A stretch of DNA of 34,516 bases from Scybalousia_A sp045221575 (GTDB lineage Bacteria > Bacteroidota > Bacteroidia > Bacteroidales > P3). Under the pieces are notes generated by a model. That model did no database searches. It saw only the letters and a program-made list of their open reading frames with translations, and was not told where the DNA came from. Position 1 is the first letter of the stretch; each line of letters starts with the position of its first letter. The stretch covers positions 1 to 34,516 of the forward strand of contig JBGUWU010000026.1 in the NCBI GenBank assembly GCA_045221575.1, written 5' to 3'. Made by a program: the position numbers and the translations under genes. Shown here piece after piece: positions 1 through 7,855 of the stretch.

Positions 1-693
1 TTCGCTTTCAAAATGACCTATATCTGCCAAGAGAATCTTTTCTTCTGTTTCCAGGAAGTTATGATATTTTATATCTCCTGTAAGATAGCAATCGCAATTG
101 TTCTTCATGGCATCTTTTACAAACTCTGCTCCTGCCCCACCACAAAGTCCTATCTTTTTGACTTTCTTTGTTAAATCGCCAAAATACCTAATGCTTTGCA
201 GAGATAGTTTGCTTTTAACTTTATTTAAAAACTCTTCTCCCGTAATTTCTTCATTCAGTTCTCCTATTGCACCACAGCCTAAATAAGAATTGTCTTCAAT
301 AGTAGAGTGTTGCAAGCGTTGTAAGTTTGTTAGTCCTATTGTTTTTGCTAACATATAATTAACACCTGTTGAAGATGAATCCATATTTGTATGAGAAGCA
401 TAAACAGCAATATCTTTTTTCATCGCCTTACGAAGAATAGTATCAATATTACTGCCGTATGTTATCTTTTTTACTCCAAAGAAAATAAAAGGATGATGAG
501 AAAGTATCATATTACAACCTTTTTCTATTGCTTCATCAACAATCTCAGGCATAATATCTAAACAAACCATAACGCCTGTGCAATCCATAGCAGGATCGCC
601 AAGAATTAATCCAGCATTATCATAACTCTCTTGCCAAGAAAGAGGAGCAATGTCCTCTAAACAATTAGTTATATCTTTAATACGTATGTTCAT
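1..693 (-). CDS. Nif3-like dinuclear metal-centre protein (3'-truncated by window edge)
   Basis: Reading the minus strand from the ATG at 693 gives 231 uninterrupted codons running off the window start. The protein begins MNIRIKDITNCLEDIAPLSW and shows the family signatures: YDNAGLILGDP near residue 27, the metal-binding SHHPFIF near residue 70, SHTNMD near residue 105, GGAGAEF, and LTGDIKYH with DIGHFESE at the cut end. Nif3/YqfO/YbgI proteins form hexameric toroids with a two-metal site built from these His, Asp and Glu residues; their cellular role is poorly defined. Bacteroidota members often run to about 365 aa with an inserted PII-like domain, and the HFESE motif already at residue 227-231 decides against a large insertion before that point. 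The next gene (755-3583) ends 61 bp upstream on the same strand. Family assignment is firm; the extreme C-terminus is not visible. Confidence 0.95.
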   Translation of the reverse strand, partial: MNIRIKDITNCLEDIAPLSWQESYDNAGLILGDPAMDCTGVMVCLDIMPEIVDEAIEKGCNMILSHHPFIFFGVKKITYGSNIDTILRKAMKKDIAVYASHTNMDSSSTGVNYMLAKTIGLTNLQRLQHSTIEDNSYLGCGAIGELNEEITGEEFLNKVKSKLSLQSIRYFGDLTKKVKKIGLCGGAGAEFVKDAMKNNCDCYLTGDIKYHNFLETEEKILLADIGHFESE

Positions 694-754
694 AAAATAG
701 ATAATTAGAAGATAGTTTGCAAAAGGTTATTCCCGAAAAACAAGGAATACCTAT

Positions 755-3583
755 TTATTTTATAACAGTAACAGTTCCTGTTCTTTGATATACTCTTGTG
801 TTGCCTTGTCTTCTATATTGTAGTTTCCAAACATAAGCACCATCTTTCACAGGCTTTCCTTTATATGTTCCGTCCCAACCTATAGAAGCAGTTATTTCTT
901 GTGTTAGAATAGATAGATTTAATTCTTTCTCTTTAAAAGAATATATTTTTGTTCCCCATCTATTAAACACTTCAAAGACAACATCTTCTAATTGATTATC
1001 AGATAAGAAAAAGAAAACATCATTTACTCCGTCTCCATTAGGTGTAAATGCGTTAGGAACCCAAACAGCAAATAGTTCTATAGGAAGTCTTATGCTTGTG
1101 TCTGCAGAACAATTGTATTCATTTGTAAGTAATTCATGTTGTCCTACTTCATTAGCTGTCTTCAAATAAATATCCACACTATCAACAGATAAATCATGGA
1201 ATTGGTATCTAAGTACTCTTTCATTAGATGTTCCTCCATCAGAGAATTTCCATAGAGAATAAGTACCAAATAGAGAAGCGTCACTTAAAGAAAGAATAGG
1301 GTCTTCTGCATCAACATAAGCAGGAGTATAAGAAATTATTGGTGTTGGAATAGGAACAACATTAATGGTTATCTGTCTTTCTGTGTAACAACCGCTTGAA
1401 CCATATCCTTTCATAGTATAAACTGTTGTTTCACCAGGAGTAACAACAACAGGTTCTTCGCTTCTAACATTTTCTGTTAAAGAAGCATCTGGTGGAGTAG
1501 CAGTCCAAGAATAATCAACAGCATTACTTCCTATTAGTGTAACTTCGCCAAATGGACAAATCTTAGTTTTATCACTTGAAACCTTAGGATTTGTCATTAT
1601 TATATGAACACTTTTTGAAGCAATACAACCAGCAGATGTCTCACATATAAGCCAAACGACAGTATCTTGAGTAGGAGTAAAAGAAAGAATAGGATTAGTA
1701 GATGGATTAGTAATATGAGGATTGTTTCCTGGATCATTAAATGACCACTGCATTGCTCGTGTATTTCCTGTAGCATCACTTGCTTCTATATGAGCAGATT
1801 GTCCCATACAAAGCATAGTATCTCCTGTTAGAGAAATATCAGGAAATTCTTGTACATATATTGTAAAATATCCATAACGGAAAAAGCCATTAACTTCATC
1901 AACAACTTTTACAACCACAGAAGTATCTGTAACAACATTATTAATAACAAATTGTGTTCCTACATAAATTGGAGCAGAAGCGGTATCTTCAATACTTCTC
2001 CACCAATAGTATTGGTAGTTCGCAACCAACTCTTCTGCATTATCAGGAGAAGAAGCATAGATTATACCTGTTGCTCCTTTGCATATAGTATCTGTAGACT
2101 CAAGTTTTATACTTGGTCTTTCAAATACAGTGAATGGTACGTCTTCTTTTCTTGTACAGAATATAGAAACATTATTACCTTCTTCATCTTCTTGAACATA
2201 TTCTGATGTTGCATATCTTTTTGCAACATGTTCTCCAGGTTGATAAGTATGATAAACAATAGCTATGCTTTGATTGGAATTATCAATAGTAACTCTTGTA
2301 TTTTCTCCTAATGGCGTTTCATCTGAAACTGTCCAAACATTTGTTTCTGTGTTTTTATTAAAAGCAACAGAATCTCCATCACCAAAAACCATTGCTTGCC
2401 ATACTAAAGGAGAGGCTTCAGTACGTTGAACAACTTGAGAGAATCTAAAGCCTACCTCATCTGCTTCATTTAATGGATCAACAGGAATATAAGTAACTGC
2501 ATCAAAATTAGGACGAATATCATTAACCGTTGCTTTAATATACGCAACACAATTAGGTCTTGTGTCTTGAGTACGAGGAGAGACAAGTTTAACAGCAAAA
2601 TATTGAGTAGTTTGATCTTGCATCATAGCCTCAGTAACAGTTAAAACGCTATCAGTAGAAAGAACATCAACAGAATTATCTGCAGGTTCTAATGCTTCAA
2701 GCTGATTTTGAGTAGTAGCATTACGTGTTACTCTAAACCATTTGTAGGATTCAAAACCTTGAGGAGCAGTTGCTGTTGTAATAACATCACCTTCACCTGC
2801 ACAACCTGCTACTTGAATAGTAGGTTTTTCTGCTTTAGCTACAATATATCCATAGCCAGCATGACAGTCTGCTCTACAATCTCCTACCCTTATTCTTATT
2901 GTAACACTTTCTCCAATATAGTTAGCAAGATTCATCTTTACTTGTTGCCATGGACAATATATCCAACCACTTTGTCCTGTAACGAATAAACTACTTGGTA
3001 TGTTTGGGTCTCCTGTTGTTTCCCAAAAAGCACATTCACTAACTAAGGTTCCATTAGAAATAACATCTATTTGGAATGTAGGATTATAATAACCATCTCC
3101 AGGGTGTGGTGATTCCAAAACAATAGCATAGTAAACAGAAACTAAACAGTTGTCCTCCTCAATAATTAAATCATAAGTAGCTTCAGCATAAGATGGCAAA
3201 CCATTACAAGAATAACCGCTTGTACAACCAGATACATCATTATTAATTCTCATTGATTTAGTAAAACCAAGATGTGAAGGCACTTTATTTAAATTTCCAT
3301 TGGTATGAGGGTCTGTTCCACCTCCATCTATAATTGTGAATAAATTCTGATTACAATCATCTTTTGCATTAGCAATTTCATTATAAGCATTAGATTGAGA
3401 CCATACAGGACCAGTGCTATTAGATCCATTATAATCTCCCGCTGTTCCTTTCCAACCTGATGTTCCGTAAGCAAAATTAAGATTATCTCCATGCGTTAAG
3501 TTTTGTGCAGTTGAATTTGCAACAAATACTATGCTTGCAAGCACTATAAACAAAAAGCCTATTTTCTTAAAAATCATTTTCAT
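755..3583 (-). CDS. Secreted multidomain protein with T9SS type B (gliding-motility-type) C-terminal sorting domain
   Basis: 942 aa. Residues 1-27 are a signal peptide (Lys-rich start, hydrophobic core, cleavage near NSTAQ). The first ~230 residues form a Cys-containing beta-rich module resembling adhesive or carbohydrate-binding folds. Ig/PKD-like segments follow, with recurring Cys pairs and phrases such as 'KTKICPFGEVTLIGSNAVDYSW'. The last ~110 residues are the CHU_C / type B sorting signal: VPNAFTPNGDGVNDVF, FEVFNRWGTKIYSF, GWDGTYKGKPVKDGAYVW, ending VTVIK. Such proteins cross the outer membrane through the type IX system and stay at the surface or are released. A stretch between IYSF and GWDG is longer than usual for this domain. 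No enzymatic motif was recognised; an adhesin or structural surface role is inference. Confidence 0.93.
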   Translation of the reverse strand: MKMIFKKIGFLFIVLASIVFVANSTAQNLTHGDNLNFAYGTSGWKGTAGDYNGSNSTGPVWSQSNAYNEIANAKDDCNQNLFTIIDGGGTDPHTNGNLNKVPSHLGFTKSMRINNDVSGCTSGYSCNGLPSYAEATYDLIIEEDNCLVSVYYAIVLESPHPGDGYYNPTFQIDVISNGTLVSECAFWETTGDPNIPSSLFVTGQSGWIYCPWQQVKMNLANYIGESVTIRIRVGDCRADCHAGYGYIVAKAEKPTIQVAGCAGEGDVITTATAPQGFESYKWFRVTRNATTQNQLEALEPADNSVDVLSTDSVLTVTEAMMQDQTTQYFAVKLVSPRTQDTRPNCVAYIKATVNDIRPNFDAVTYIPVDPLNEADEVGFRFSQVVQRTEASPLVWQAMVFGDGDSVAFNKNTETNVWTVSDETPLGENTRVTIDNSNQSIAIVYHTYQPGEHVAKRYATSEYVQEDEEGNNVSIFCTRKEDVPFTVFERPSIKLESTDTICKGATGIIYASSPDNAEELVANYQYYWWRSIEDTASAPIYVGTQFVINNVVTDTSVVVKVVDEVNGFFRYGYFTIYVQEFPDISLTGDTMLCMGQSAHIEASDATGNTRAMQWSFNDPGNNPHITNPSTNPILSFTPTQDTVVWLICETSAGCIASKSVHIIMTNPKVSSDKTKICPFGEVTLIGSNAVDYSWTATPPDASLTENVRSEEPVVVTPGETTVYTMKGYGSSGCYTERQITINVVPIPTPIISYTPAYVDAEDPILSLSDASLFGTYSLWKFSDGGTSNERVLRYQFHDLSVDSVDIYLKTANEVGQHELLTNEYNCSADTSIRLPIELFAVWVPNAFTPNGDGVNDVFFFLSDNQLEDVVFEVFNRWGTKIYSFKEKELNLSILTQEITASIGWDGTYKGKPVKDGAYVWKLQYRRQGNTRVYQRTGTVTVIK

Positions 3584-3629
3584 ATTATATTTTGTTTATT
3601 TATAAGACAACAAAAAAGTAAATACGTTG

Positions 3630-3663
3630 CAAAATTAGTTAAATAAATTGAATTTAGTTCAAA
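3630..3663 (-). promoter_or_regulatory. Candidate promoter for the 942-aa surface protein
   Basis: On the minus strand a TAATTTTG -7 element lies at 3637-3630 and a TTTG -33 element at 3663-3660, 22 bp apart, slightly longer than the usual 19-21. The -7 box is about 47 bp from the start codon at 3583. The rest of 3584-3953, 370 bp without a gene, holds only A+T-rich sequence and the terminator hairpin at 3821-3860. Confidence 0.5.
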
Positions 3664-3820
3664 AAACAACAAACAAATTATAAGTCTATCCTCTTTTTCT
3701 CTTTCTCTAAATACCACTTTATTCTCCACAAACACTATTATTAATTTAAAAATGTCGTTTTTGAAAATATTTTAAGTCATTTTCATAGCCTAAAAATAAG
3801 TTTACGTTAGAGATAAAACA

Positions 3821-3860
3821 AAGTTTGGCTGAGTCCTTTCGGAAAAATTCAGCCAAACTT
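3821..3860 (-). terminator. Intrinsic terminator of the 6648-3954 surface-protein operon
   Basis: A perfect 12-bp stem (3821-3832 with 3849-3860, arm AAGTTTGGCTGA) encloses a 16-nt loop containing a further small TTT/AAA pairing. Read on the minus strand it is followed by a U-rich run (TTTGTTTTATC). It lies about 95 bp beyond the stop codon of the 94-aa gene, so it ends that operon and insulates the 942-aa gene. Confidence 0.7.
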
Positions 3861-3953
3861 TTATCTTTCGATTATTTCAAACAAAAACTTATTTAAATTG
3901 AATCGTCTCTTTAAATAGGTGTTTGTTAAAACAAGACTTTATTTTTCTTAATT

Positions 3954-4238
3954 TTATTCTTGTCTTGTTTTTCTATTCTTTTTTATTTTATATCCTACTG
4001 CACCTGCACCAAGTGTAAGCAAAAGTGCTGTTGCTGTTCCAACAGGACCTTGAGTTTGTTGAGTAGTATTAACTGCTTTTTCTCTTACGCTAACAGTTCC
4101 AGTCTTTCCTCCTAATATACCTTTACTAGCATTTCTTGTATCTATATTATTTCCTATTGGTGGTTTTGGAGGTTGTGCTGTTGCTACAAAGCCTATTGCG
4201 AAAAATATTAATACTATTGATATTATTCTTTTTTTCAT
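3954..4238 (-). CDS. Small exported, C-terminally membrane-anchored protein
   Basis: 94 aa. Residues 1-21 are a signal peptide (MKKRIISIVLIFFAIGFVATA). A Pro/Gly/Thr-rich middle of about 45 residues follows. The tail is QGPVGTATALLLTLGAGAVG followed by YKIKKNRKTRQE: a P-x-G motif, one hydrophobic helix rich in Leu, Ala and Gly, and a basic cytoplasmic-type end. This tripartite tail resembles a sorting or anchoring signal, but it matches no named one I can identify. The gene starts 13 bp after the 798-aa gene, and that gene's stop codon TAA is the first part of its own strong Shine-Dalgarno (TAAGGAGGG), so translation is probably coupled. A strong SD is unusual in Bacteroidota. Function unknown; co-expression suggests a partner of the large surface protein. 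Confidence 0.85.
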   Translation of the reverse strand: MKKRIISIVLIFFAIGFVATAQPPKPPIGNNIDTRNASKGILGGKTGTVSVREKAVNTTQQTQGPVGTATALLLTLGAGAVGYKIKKNRKTRQE

Positions 4239-4251
4239 TTCTATACCCTCC

Positions 4252-6648
4252 TTATTTTATTATTATTTTTTCTGATTTACTTGACTTACTATCTAAAACT
4301 TTTACTATATAAGCACCATCTTTTAAATTAGCATTAACTGTAGTGCTATCACCAACAAGCTTAGAAGAATAAACCTTTTGTCCAAGAGTGTTGTATATTT
4401 CAATATTCTTTAATCCTTTACCTGAAATATTAATCACATCATGCTTGTTCCAAATATTTATTGTACTTTCTTCACCTGCTACTTCATTAATACCAACATT
4501 CTTTTTTGCAAAACGCAATTTATATCTTCCTTCATTTTGTCCTACTGTAACATCTATTGAAATAGGTTCATCAATATTAAGAACTGTTTCTGCATTATCG
4601 TTTGCAATATCTATTAAAGTTATTTCAATATCTTGCATTGTTTCAGTTAAAGCAAAAGAAATAGTATTTTCTTTATAAGCATTAAAGTTTAAATCAAATG
4701 TAGCAGGAAGAACAGAAAAATAGTTGTCAAGTAAATTATGACCTTCTACTTTCATATAAGGATTAACAGCATTTTCTTTTGATGAGAAAAGAACGCTTGC
4801 GTCCATTTTTCCAAAACCATTAGAAGAAACATCATTTATATGAGCATACATTCTTTTCTTTATTCCTTTGTTTCTTACAACAAACTCTATCTTATTTGCA
4901 GGAGTAGCTTTTGTTATTTCTATTATATCTAAATCGTCATTAGTTACAACATCTGAAACATTGAAATTAAATGTAGGATTAGCATTTATTCCTTCTACCA
5001 TAAAACCTGTTGCAGGTAAAATAGCATAAGTGCTTCCTGTAATATCTAATTCTTCCCAATCGTGAGTTACTTTGTTATCCCAAACATAAGCAACAGTACT
5101 TTGTAAAGCAGTACTATTTGTTGTAAAGAATTTATTAAGATTTAATTCACCAATAAAAGGGTTACTTAAAGCAAACCATTTTGTTGTATTATTGTTTGTA
5201 ATATTATTAACAGTAGTATCATTAAATTTAGGACTTGTAATACTTCCTGTTAAAATTGTATAAGTATCTGCTTTAATAGTTTTATCAGGATATCCGTTTC
5301 TATATCCAGTAGGGTAAATAAAGAAACTCTCTCCACAACCAACAGGAGTTTGCGTTGTTGCACCAAGACCATTAGCATTTACTCCCCAATTATTACCAAT
5401 ATAATAGAAAGGCAAAGCAATGATACCATGAGCTTCTTTTGTGTTATTACCTTCATTTAAATCTGCAAGACCATCATAGTCGTCTGTACTATAACTTGTC
5501 GCTCCTCCTATATTTCCTACTAAAGAATATTCTTCTACAGGAAGGTTCTTTTCTATTTTTATAGTTTTTCCCTTTAAAGCACTCTTTAATCTTGAATAAT
5601 CATCATTATAACTACTATCTCTTTTAGTTACATTATCCACACATATAGAGCCACCCTCTTTTATTATTATCGTATCAGGAATTGCCGTATTATTTATCTC
5701 GCTGTAATTATAATGCCATTTACCTGTTATTATATTTGGTACCTCCTTTGTAAGAGTAATTTTTTTCTTTTCATCTTTTTGTTTGGCATTGTAGCTATCT
5801 ACCCATCCTTTATAATCATTATAATTATCAGGATGAACATAAATCGTAACCTTGCTTACATCTACTTTATCCAAAAGGTTTGTTAATATTTTATCGGTAA
5901 ATTTTGTTTCTATATATATACTTTTTAAGTTATCTGAATAAGCAAATTCTTGTTTTCCCATTGAGGTAACACTTTTAGGAATGGTAATATCTGTTAGATA
6001 TACACAATACCAAAATATTTGTTCACCCATAGTTGTTAATTTATCAGAAAAATTTAATGTCTGTATTGCTGTCTTACAGAATGCAAGATCACCTATTTTT
6101 TCTACATTATCTAAACCTATTACTCTTGACAAAGCAAAACCATCAGAAAATGCAGCATCTTTTATTTCTTTAACTGTAGGAGGGATAATAACAGAAATTA
6201 ATTCATTTGTTCCATCTACATTTTGAAGATATGCATCATACTCACTACGCTTTTTCTCAGGATAATCAGGAGCATCACCAACACAGTGATATGCAGCACG
6301 TGTTCCTATTGTCGTAACTTTAAAAGTTTCTTCCTGACCATTATATGGATTTCCAGCAGGTAAAGTAACTTCAGAAGGAATAATTAAAATACCTTTATAA
6401 CTATTCTCTGAATCAGTACCTTTAACTCTAGTAAAACCACTATTTGTAAGAGTAAGTTCTCCATTGGGTTCTATAAAGAAGTAATACACGTATCCGTCGC
6501 AATCCGTATAAGTTAGTTGTCTGTTGCCGGTTCCAGAAAATGCAAAATTTTCTTGACATTCATTTTGTGCAAAAGCGTTTCCTCCTGTTAATGCTGAAAC
6601 GCAAAAGAGCATAACGTAAATAATTTCTTTTAAATGAAAGCTTTTCAT
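4252..6648 (-). CDS. BspA-like leucine-rich-repeat surface protein with T9SS type A sorting domain
   Basis: 798 aa. A signal peptide ends near residue 28 (GGNAFAQ). Residues ~60-300 carry LRR_5/BspA-type repeats (for example IGDLAFCKTAIQTLNFSDKL, IFWYCVYLTDITIPKSVTSM, YSDNLKSIYI) characteristic of Bacteroidota surface adhesins. A long beta-rich region follows without a recognised domain. The last ~75 residues are a type A sorting domain: INIWNKHDVINISGKGLKNI, EIYNTLGQKVYSS, LKDGAYIVKVLDSKSSKSEKIIIK. The protein should be exported by Sec, moved across the outer membrane by T9SS and attached to the surface. It is the first gene of a two-gene operon with the 94-aa protein. A promoter lies at 6709-6739 and a G9 tract just upstream of it. 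A role in adhesion is inferred from BspA relatives. Confidence 0.93.
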   Translation of the reverse strand: MKSFHLKEIIYVMLFCVSALTGGNAFAQNECQENFAFSGTGNRQLTYTDCDGYVYYFFIEPNGELTLTNSGFTRVKGTDSENSYKGILIIPSEVTLPAGNPYNGQEETFKVTTIGTRAAYHCVGDAPDYPEKKRSEYDAYLQNVDGTNELISVIIPPTVKEIKDAAFSDGFALSRVIGLDNVEKIGDLAFCKTAIQTLNFSDKLTTMGEQIFWYCVYLTDITIPKSVTSMGKQEFAYSDNLKSIYIETKFTDKILTNLLDKVDVSKVTIYVHPDNYNDYKGWVDSYNAKQKDEKKKITLTKEVPNIITGKWHYNYSEINNTAIPDTIIIKEGGSICVDNVTKRDSSYNDDYSRLKSALKGKTIKIEKNLPVEEYSLVGNIGGATSYSTDDYDGLADLNEGNNTKEAHGIIALPFYYIGNNWGVNANGLGATTQTPVGCGESFFIYPTGYRNGYPDKTIKADTYTILTGSITSPKFNDTTVNNITNNNTTKWFALSNPFIGELNLNKFFTTNSTALQSTVAYVWDNKVTHDWEELDITGSTYAILPATGFMVEGINANPTFNFNVSDVVTNDDLDIIEITKATPANKIEFVVRNKGIKKRMYAHINDVSSNGFGKMDASVLFSSKENAVNPYMKVEGHNLLDNYFSVLPATFDLNFNAYKENTISFALTETMQDIEITLIDIANDNAETVLNIDEPISIDVTVGQNEGRYKLRFAKKNVGINEVAGEESTINIWNKHDVINISGKGLKNIEIYNTLGQKVYSSKLVGDSTTVNANLKDGAYIVKVLDSKSSKSEKIIIK

Positions 6649-6708
6649 TATGTCTTCCTTTCTCGTTTTAAAGATTAAAATACACTATTTTCTGTAACTA
6701 ACAGACTG

Positions 6709-6739
6709 CAAAAGTATAACAAAAAAGCAAAAAGACCAA
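6709..6739 (-). promoter_or_regulatory. Promoter of the BspA-like/T9SS operon
   Basis: Minus strand: TTG -33 at 6739-6737, a 20-bp spacer, and TACTTTTG -7 at 6716-6709, a near-ideal Bacteroidota promoter. Transcription should begin near 6703, giving a leader of about 55 nt before the ATG at 6648. Confidence 0.75.
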
Positions 6740-6763
6740 GCGAAATAATAAGAAATTTATTCA

Positions 6764-6772
6764 GGGGGGGGG
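6764..6772. repeat. G9 homopolymer (C9 on the coding strand) upstream of a surface-protein promoter
   Basis: Nine consecutive G residues in otherwise A+T-rich DNA, about 25 bp upstream of the -33 element of the 798-aa gene, roughly -60 to -70 from the likely transcription start. It is the only long G tract seen in the window. Tracts of this kind can change length by replication slippage. Confidence 0.9.
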
Positions 6773-6816
6773 TAAGATATTGTATTTCAATTAAATATTT
6801 TTATTTAAATAATTGC

Positions 6817-6850
6817 AAAAAAAGAAGTTTGCTTACAAAACAAACTTCTT
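6817..6850 (-). terminator. Intrinsic terminator of the dnaG operon
   Basis: A 10-bp perfect stem (6822-6831 with 6841-6850, arm AAGAAGTTTG) with a 9-nt loop is followed on the minus strand by seven U (A run 6817-6823). It lies about 68 bp past the stop of the zinc-ribbon gene. The rest of 6649-6917 holds this hairpin, the promoter at 6709-6739 and the G9 tract. Confidence 0.85.
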
Positions 6851-6917
6851 AAAACTTAAAAACCAGGCATTTTATCTTACAAACTTCATCATTTTCCCTA
6901 AGTATCCGAATTGTTTT

Positions 6918-7214
6918 TTATTGTTTCCAACGTTTAAGTGTAGGAAAGAAGTTTCGCATCATTTGTTTGTATTCTTCCTTAGTTATTGGCTTAGGCATAT
7001 TTTTATTAACCTCATCTATAAATTGTGAGCAGTGTTCTATCATTTCTTCCATAGTGCAGTCTTGTAAAAACTTGCCATCATTAAAACAATATTTACAATA
7101 ATCTTTGTTTATGCTCTTATCTGCATTAATTCCGAAATCATCTTGCTTTGTCAAAGGCATACCGCAACTTTGACAGAATAGCATCTCTTCTTTTTGTGTT
7201 TTGTCTGTATTCAT
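6918..7214 (-). CDS. Small zinc-ribbon protein
   Basis: 98 aa. Two CxxC knuckles (C14/C17 in MLFCQSCGMPL and C40/C43 in DYCKYCFNDG) form a probable zinc ribbon, matching the 'putative zinc ribbon domain' family whose members read FCQSCGMPL-x-YCxYC. The remaining ~50 residues are helical and charged (MEEMIEHCSQFI and onward). It is the last gene of the four-gene operon beginning at 10103, 15 bp after the flavoprotein gene. No biochemical role is established for the family that I know of; the pairing with a flavoprotein hints at a redox or electron-transfer context. Confidence 0.85.
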   Translation of the reverse strand: MNTDKTQKEEMLFCQSCGMPLTKQDDFGINADKSINKDYCKYCFNDGKFLQDCTMEEMIEHCSQFIDEVNKNMPKPITKEEYKQMMRNFFPTLKRWKQ

Positions 7215-7229
7215 AATTTATATTGTTTT

Positions 7230-7847
7230 TTATCTTATAAAATTAGTACGAACACGTTGTTCTTGCTCTGGCAATCCTTCGTTTTCTTTTTGTGTATTAA
7301 TAGCTTTGATAAGAAAAGCCATATTTCTACCTAAAACACGCATAGTTTGTAATCCTTCTTCATCTTTTAAGACTTGTTCTGGAGTATTGCCATGTACCAT
7401 ATTCCAATAACAAGAAGAAGCAATAGGCATCTCACTTAAAAGAAAGTATTTATTTAGAAGGTCAAGCGTTGCTGTTGTTCCTGCTCTTCTGGCACTTGAA
7501 ATAGCGGCACCTACTTTCATTCTTTTAGATGAGCGTACAGAATGAAACAATCTATCTAAAAAAGTTATCGCTGAACCATTAGCAGAAGCATAATAAACAG
7601 GTGTTCCTATAACTATTCCATCTGCTTGTTCAAACTTTGGTGCTACTTGATTAACAGCATCATCAAAAACACATCTTCCTAATTCCTTACATTTATCACA
7701 AGCAATACAACCTCGTATATCTTTGTTACCAATATGAATTATTTCTGTTTCAATACTATTATGTTCTAACTCTTTGGCTATTTCGCTAAGAGCGGTAAAA
7801 GTACAGCCTTTTTCGTGCGGGCTTGTGTTTATAAGTAATGCTTTCAT
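7230..7847 (-). CDS. Flavodoxin-fold NADPH-dependent FMN reductase with a compact cysteine cluster (iron-sulfur flavoprotein type)
   Basis: 205 aa. It starts MKALLINTSPHEKGCT, the FMN phosphate-binding segment of the FMN_red fold, and has ADGIVIGTPVYYASANGSAITFLDRLF near residues 74-100, the isoalloxazine-binding region. C47, C50, C53 and C59 (CIACDKCKELGRC) fit the CX2CX2CX4-7C motif that holds a 4Fe-4S cluster in archaeal and bacterial iron-sulfur flavoproteins. It probably acts as a cytosolic electron-transfer protein or quinone/nitro reductase; the substrate cannot be told. It follows dnaG by 8 bp and precedes the zinc-ribbon gene by 15 bp. Confidence 0.9.
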   Translation of the reverse strand: MKALLINTSPHEKGCTFTALSEIAKELEHNSIETEIIHIGNKDIRGCIACDKCKELGRCVFDDAVNQVAPKFEQADGIVIGTPVYYASANGSAITFLDRLFHSVRSSKRMKVGAAISSARRAGTTATLDLLNKYFLLSEMPIASSCYWNMVHGNTPEQVLKDEEGLQTMRVLGRNMAFLIKAINTQKENEGLPEQEQRVRTNFIR

Positions 7848-7855
7848 CGTTTTTA

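Noticed and set aside
98..286. 62-codon plus-strand ORF near the window start
   Set aside because: Lies wholly opposite the Nif3-family coding sequence, which has strong conserved motifs on the minus strand.
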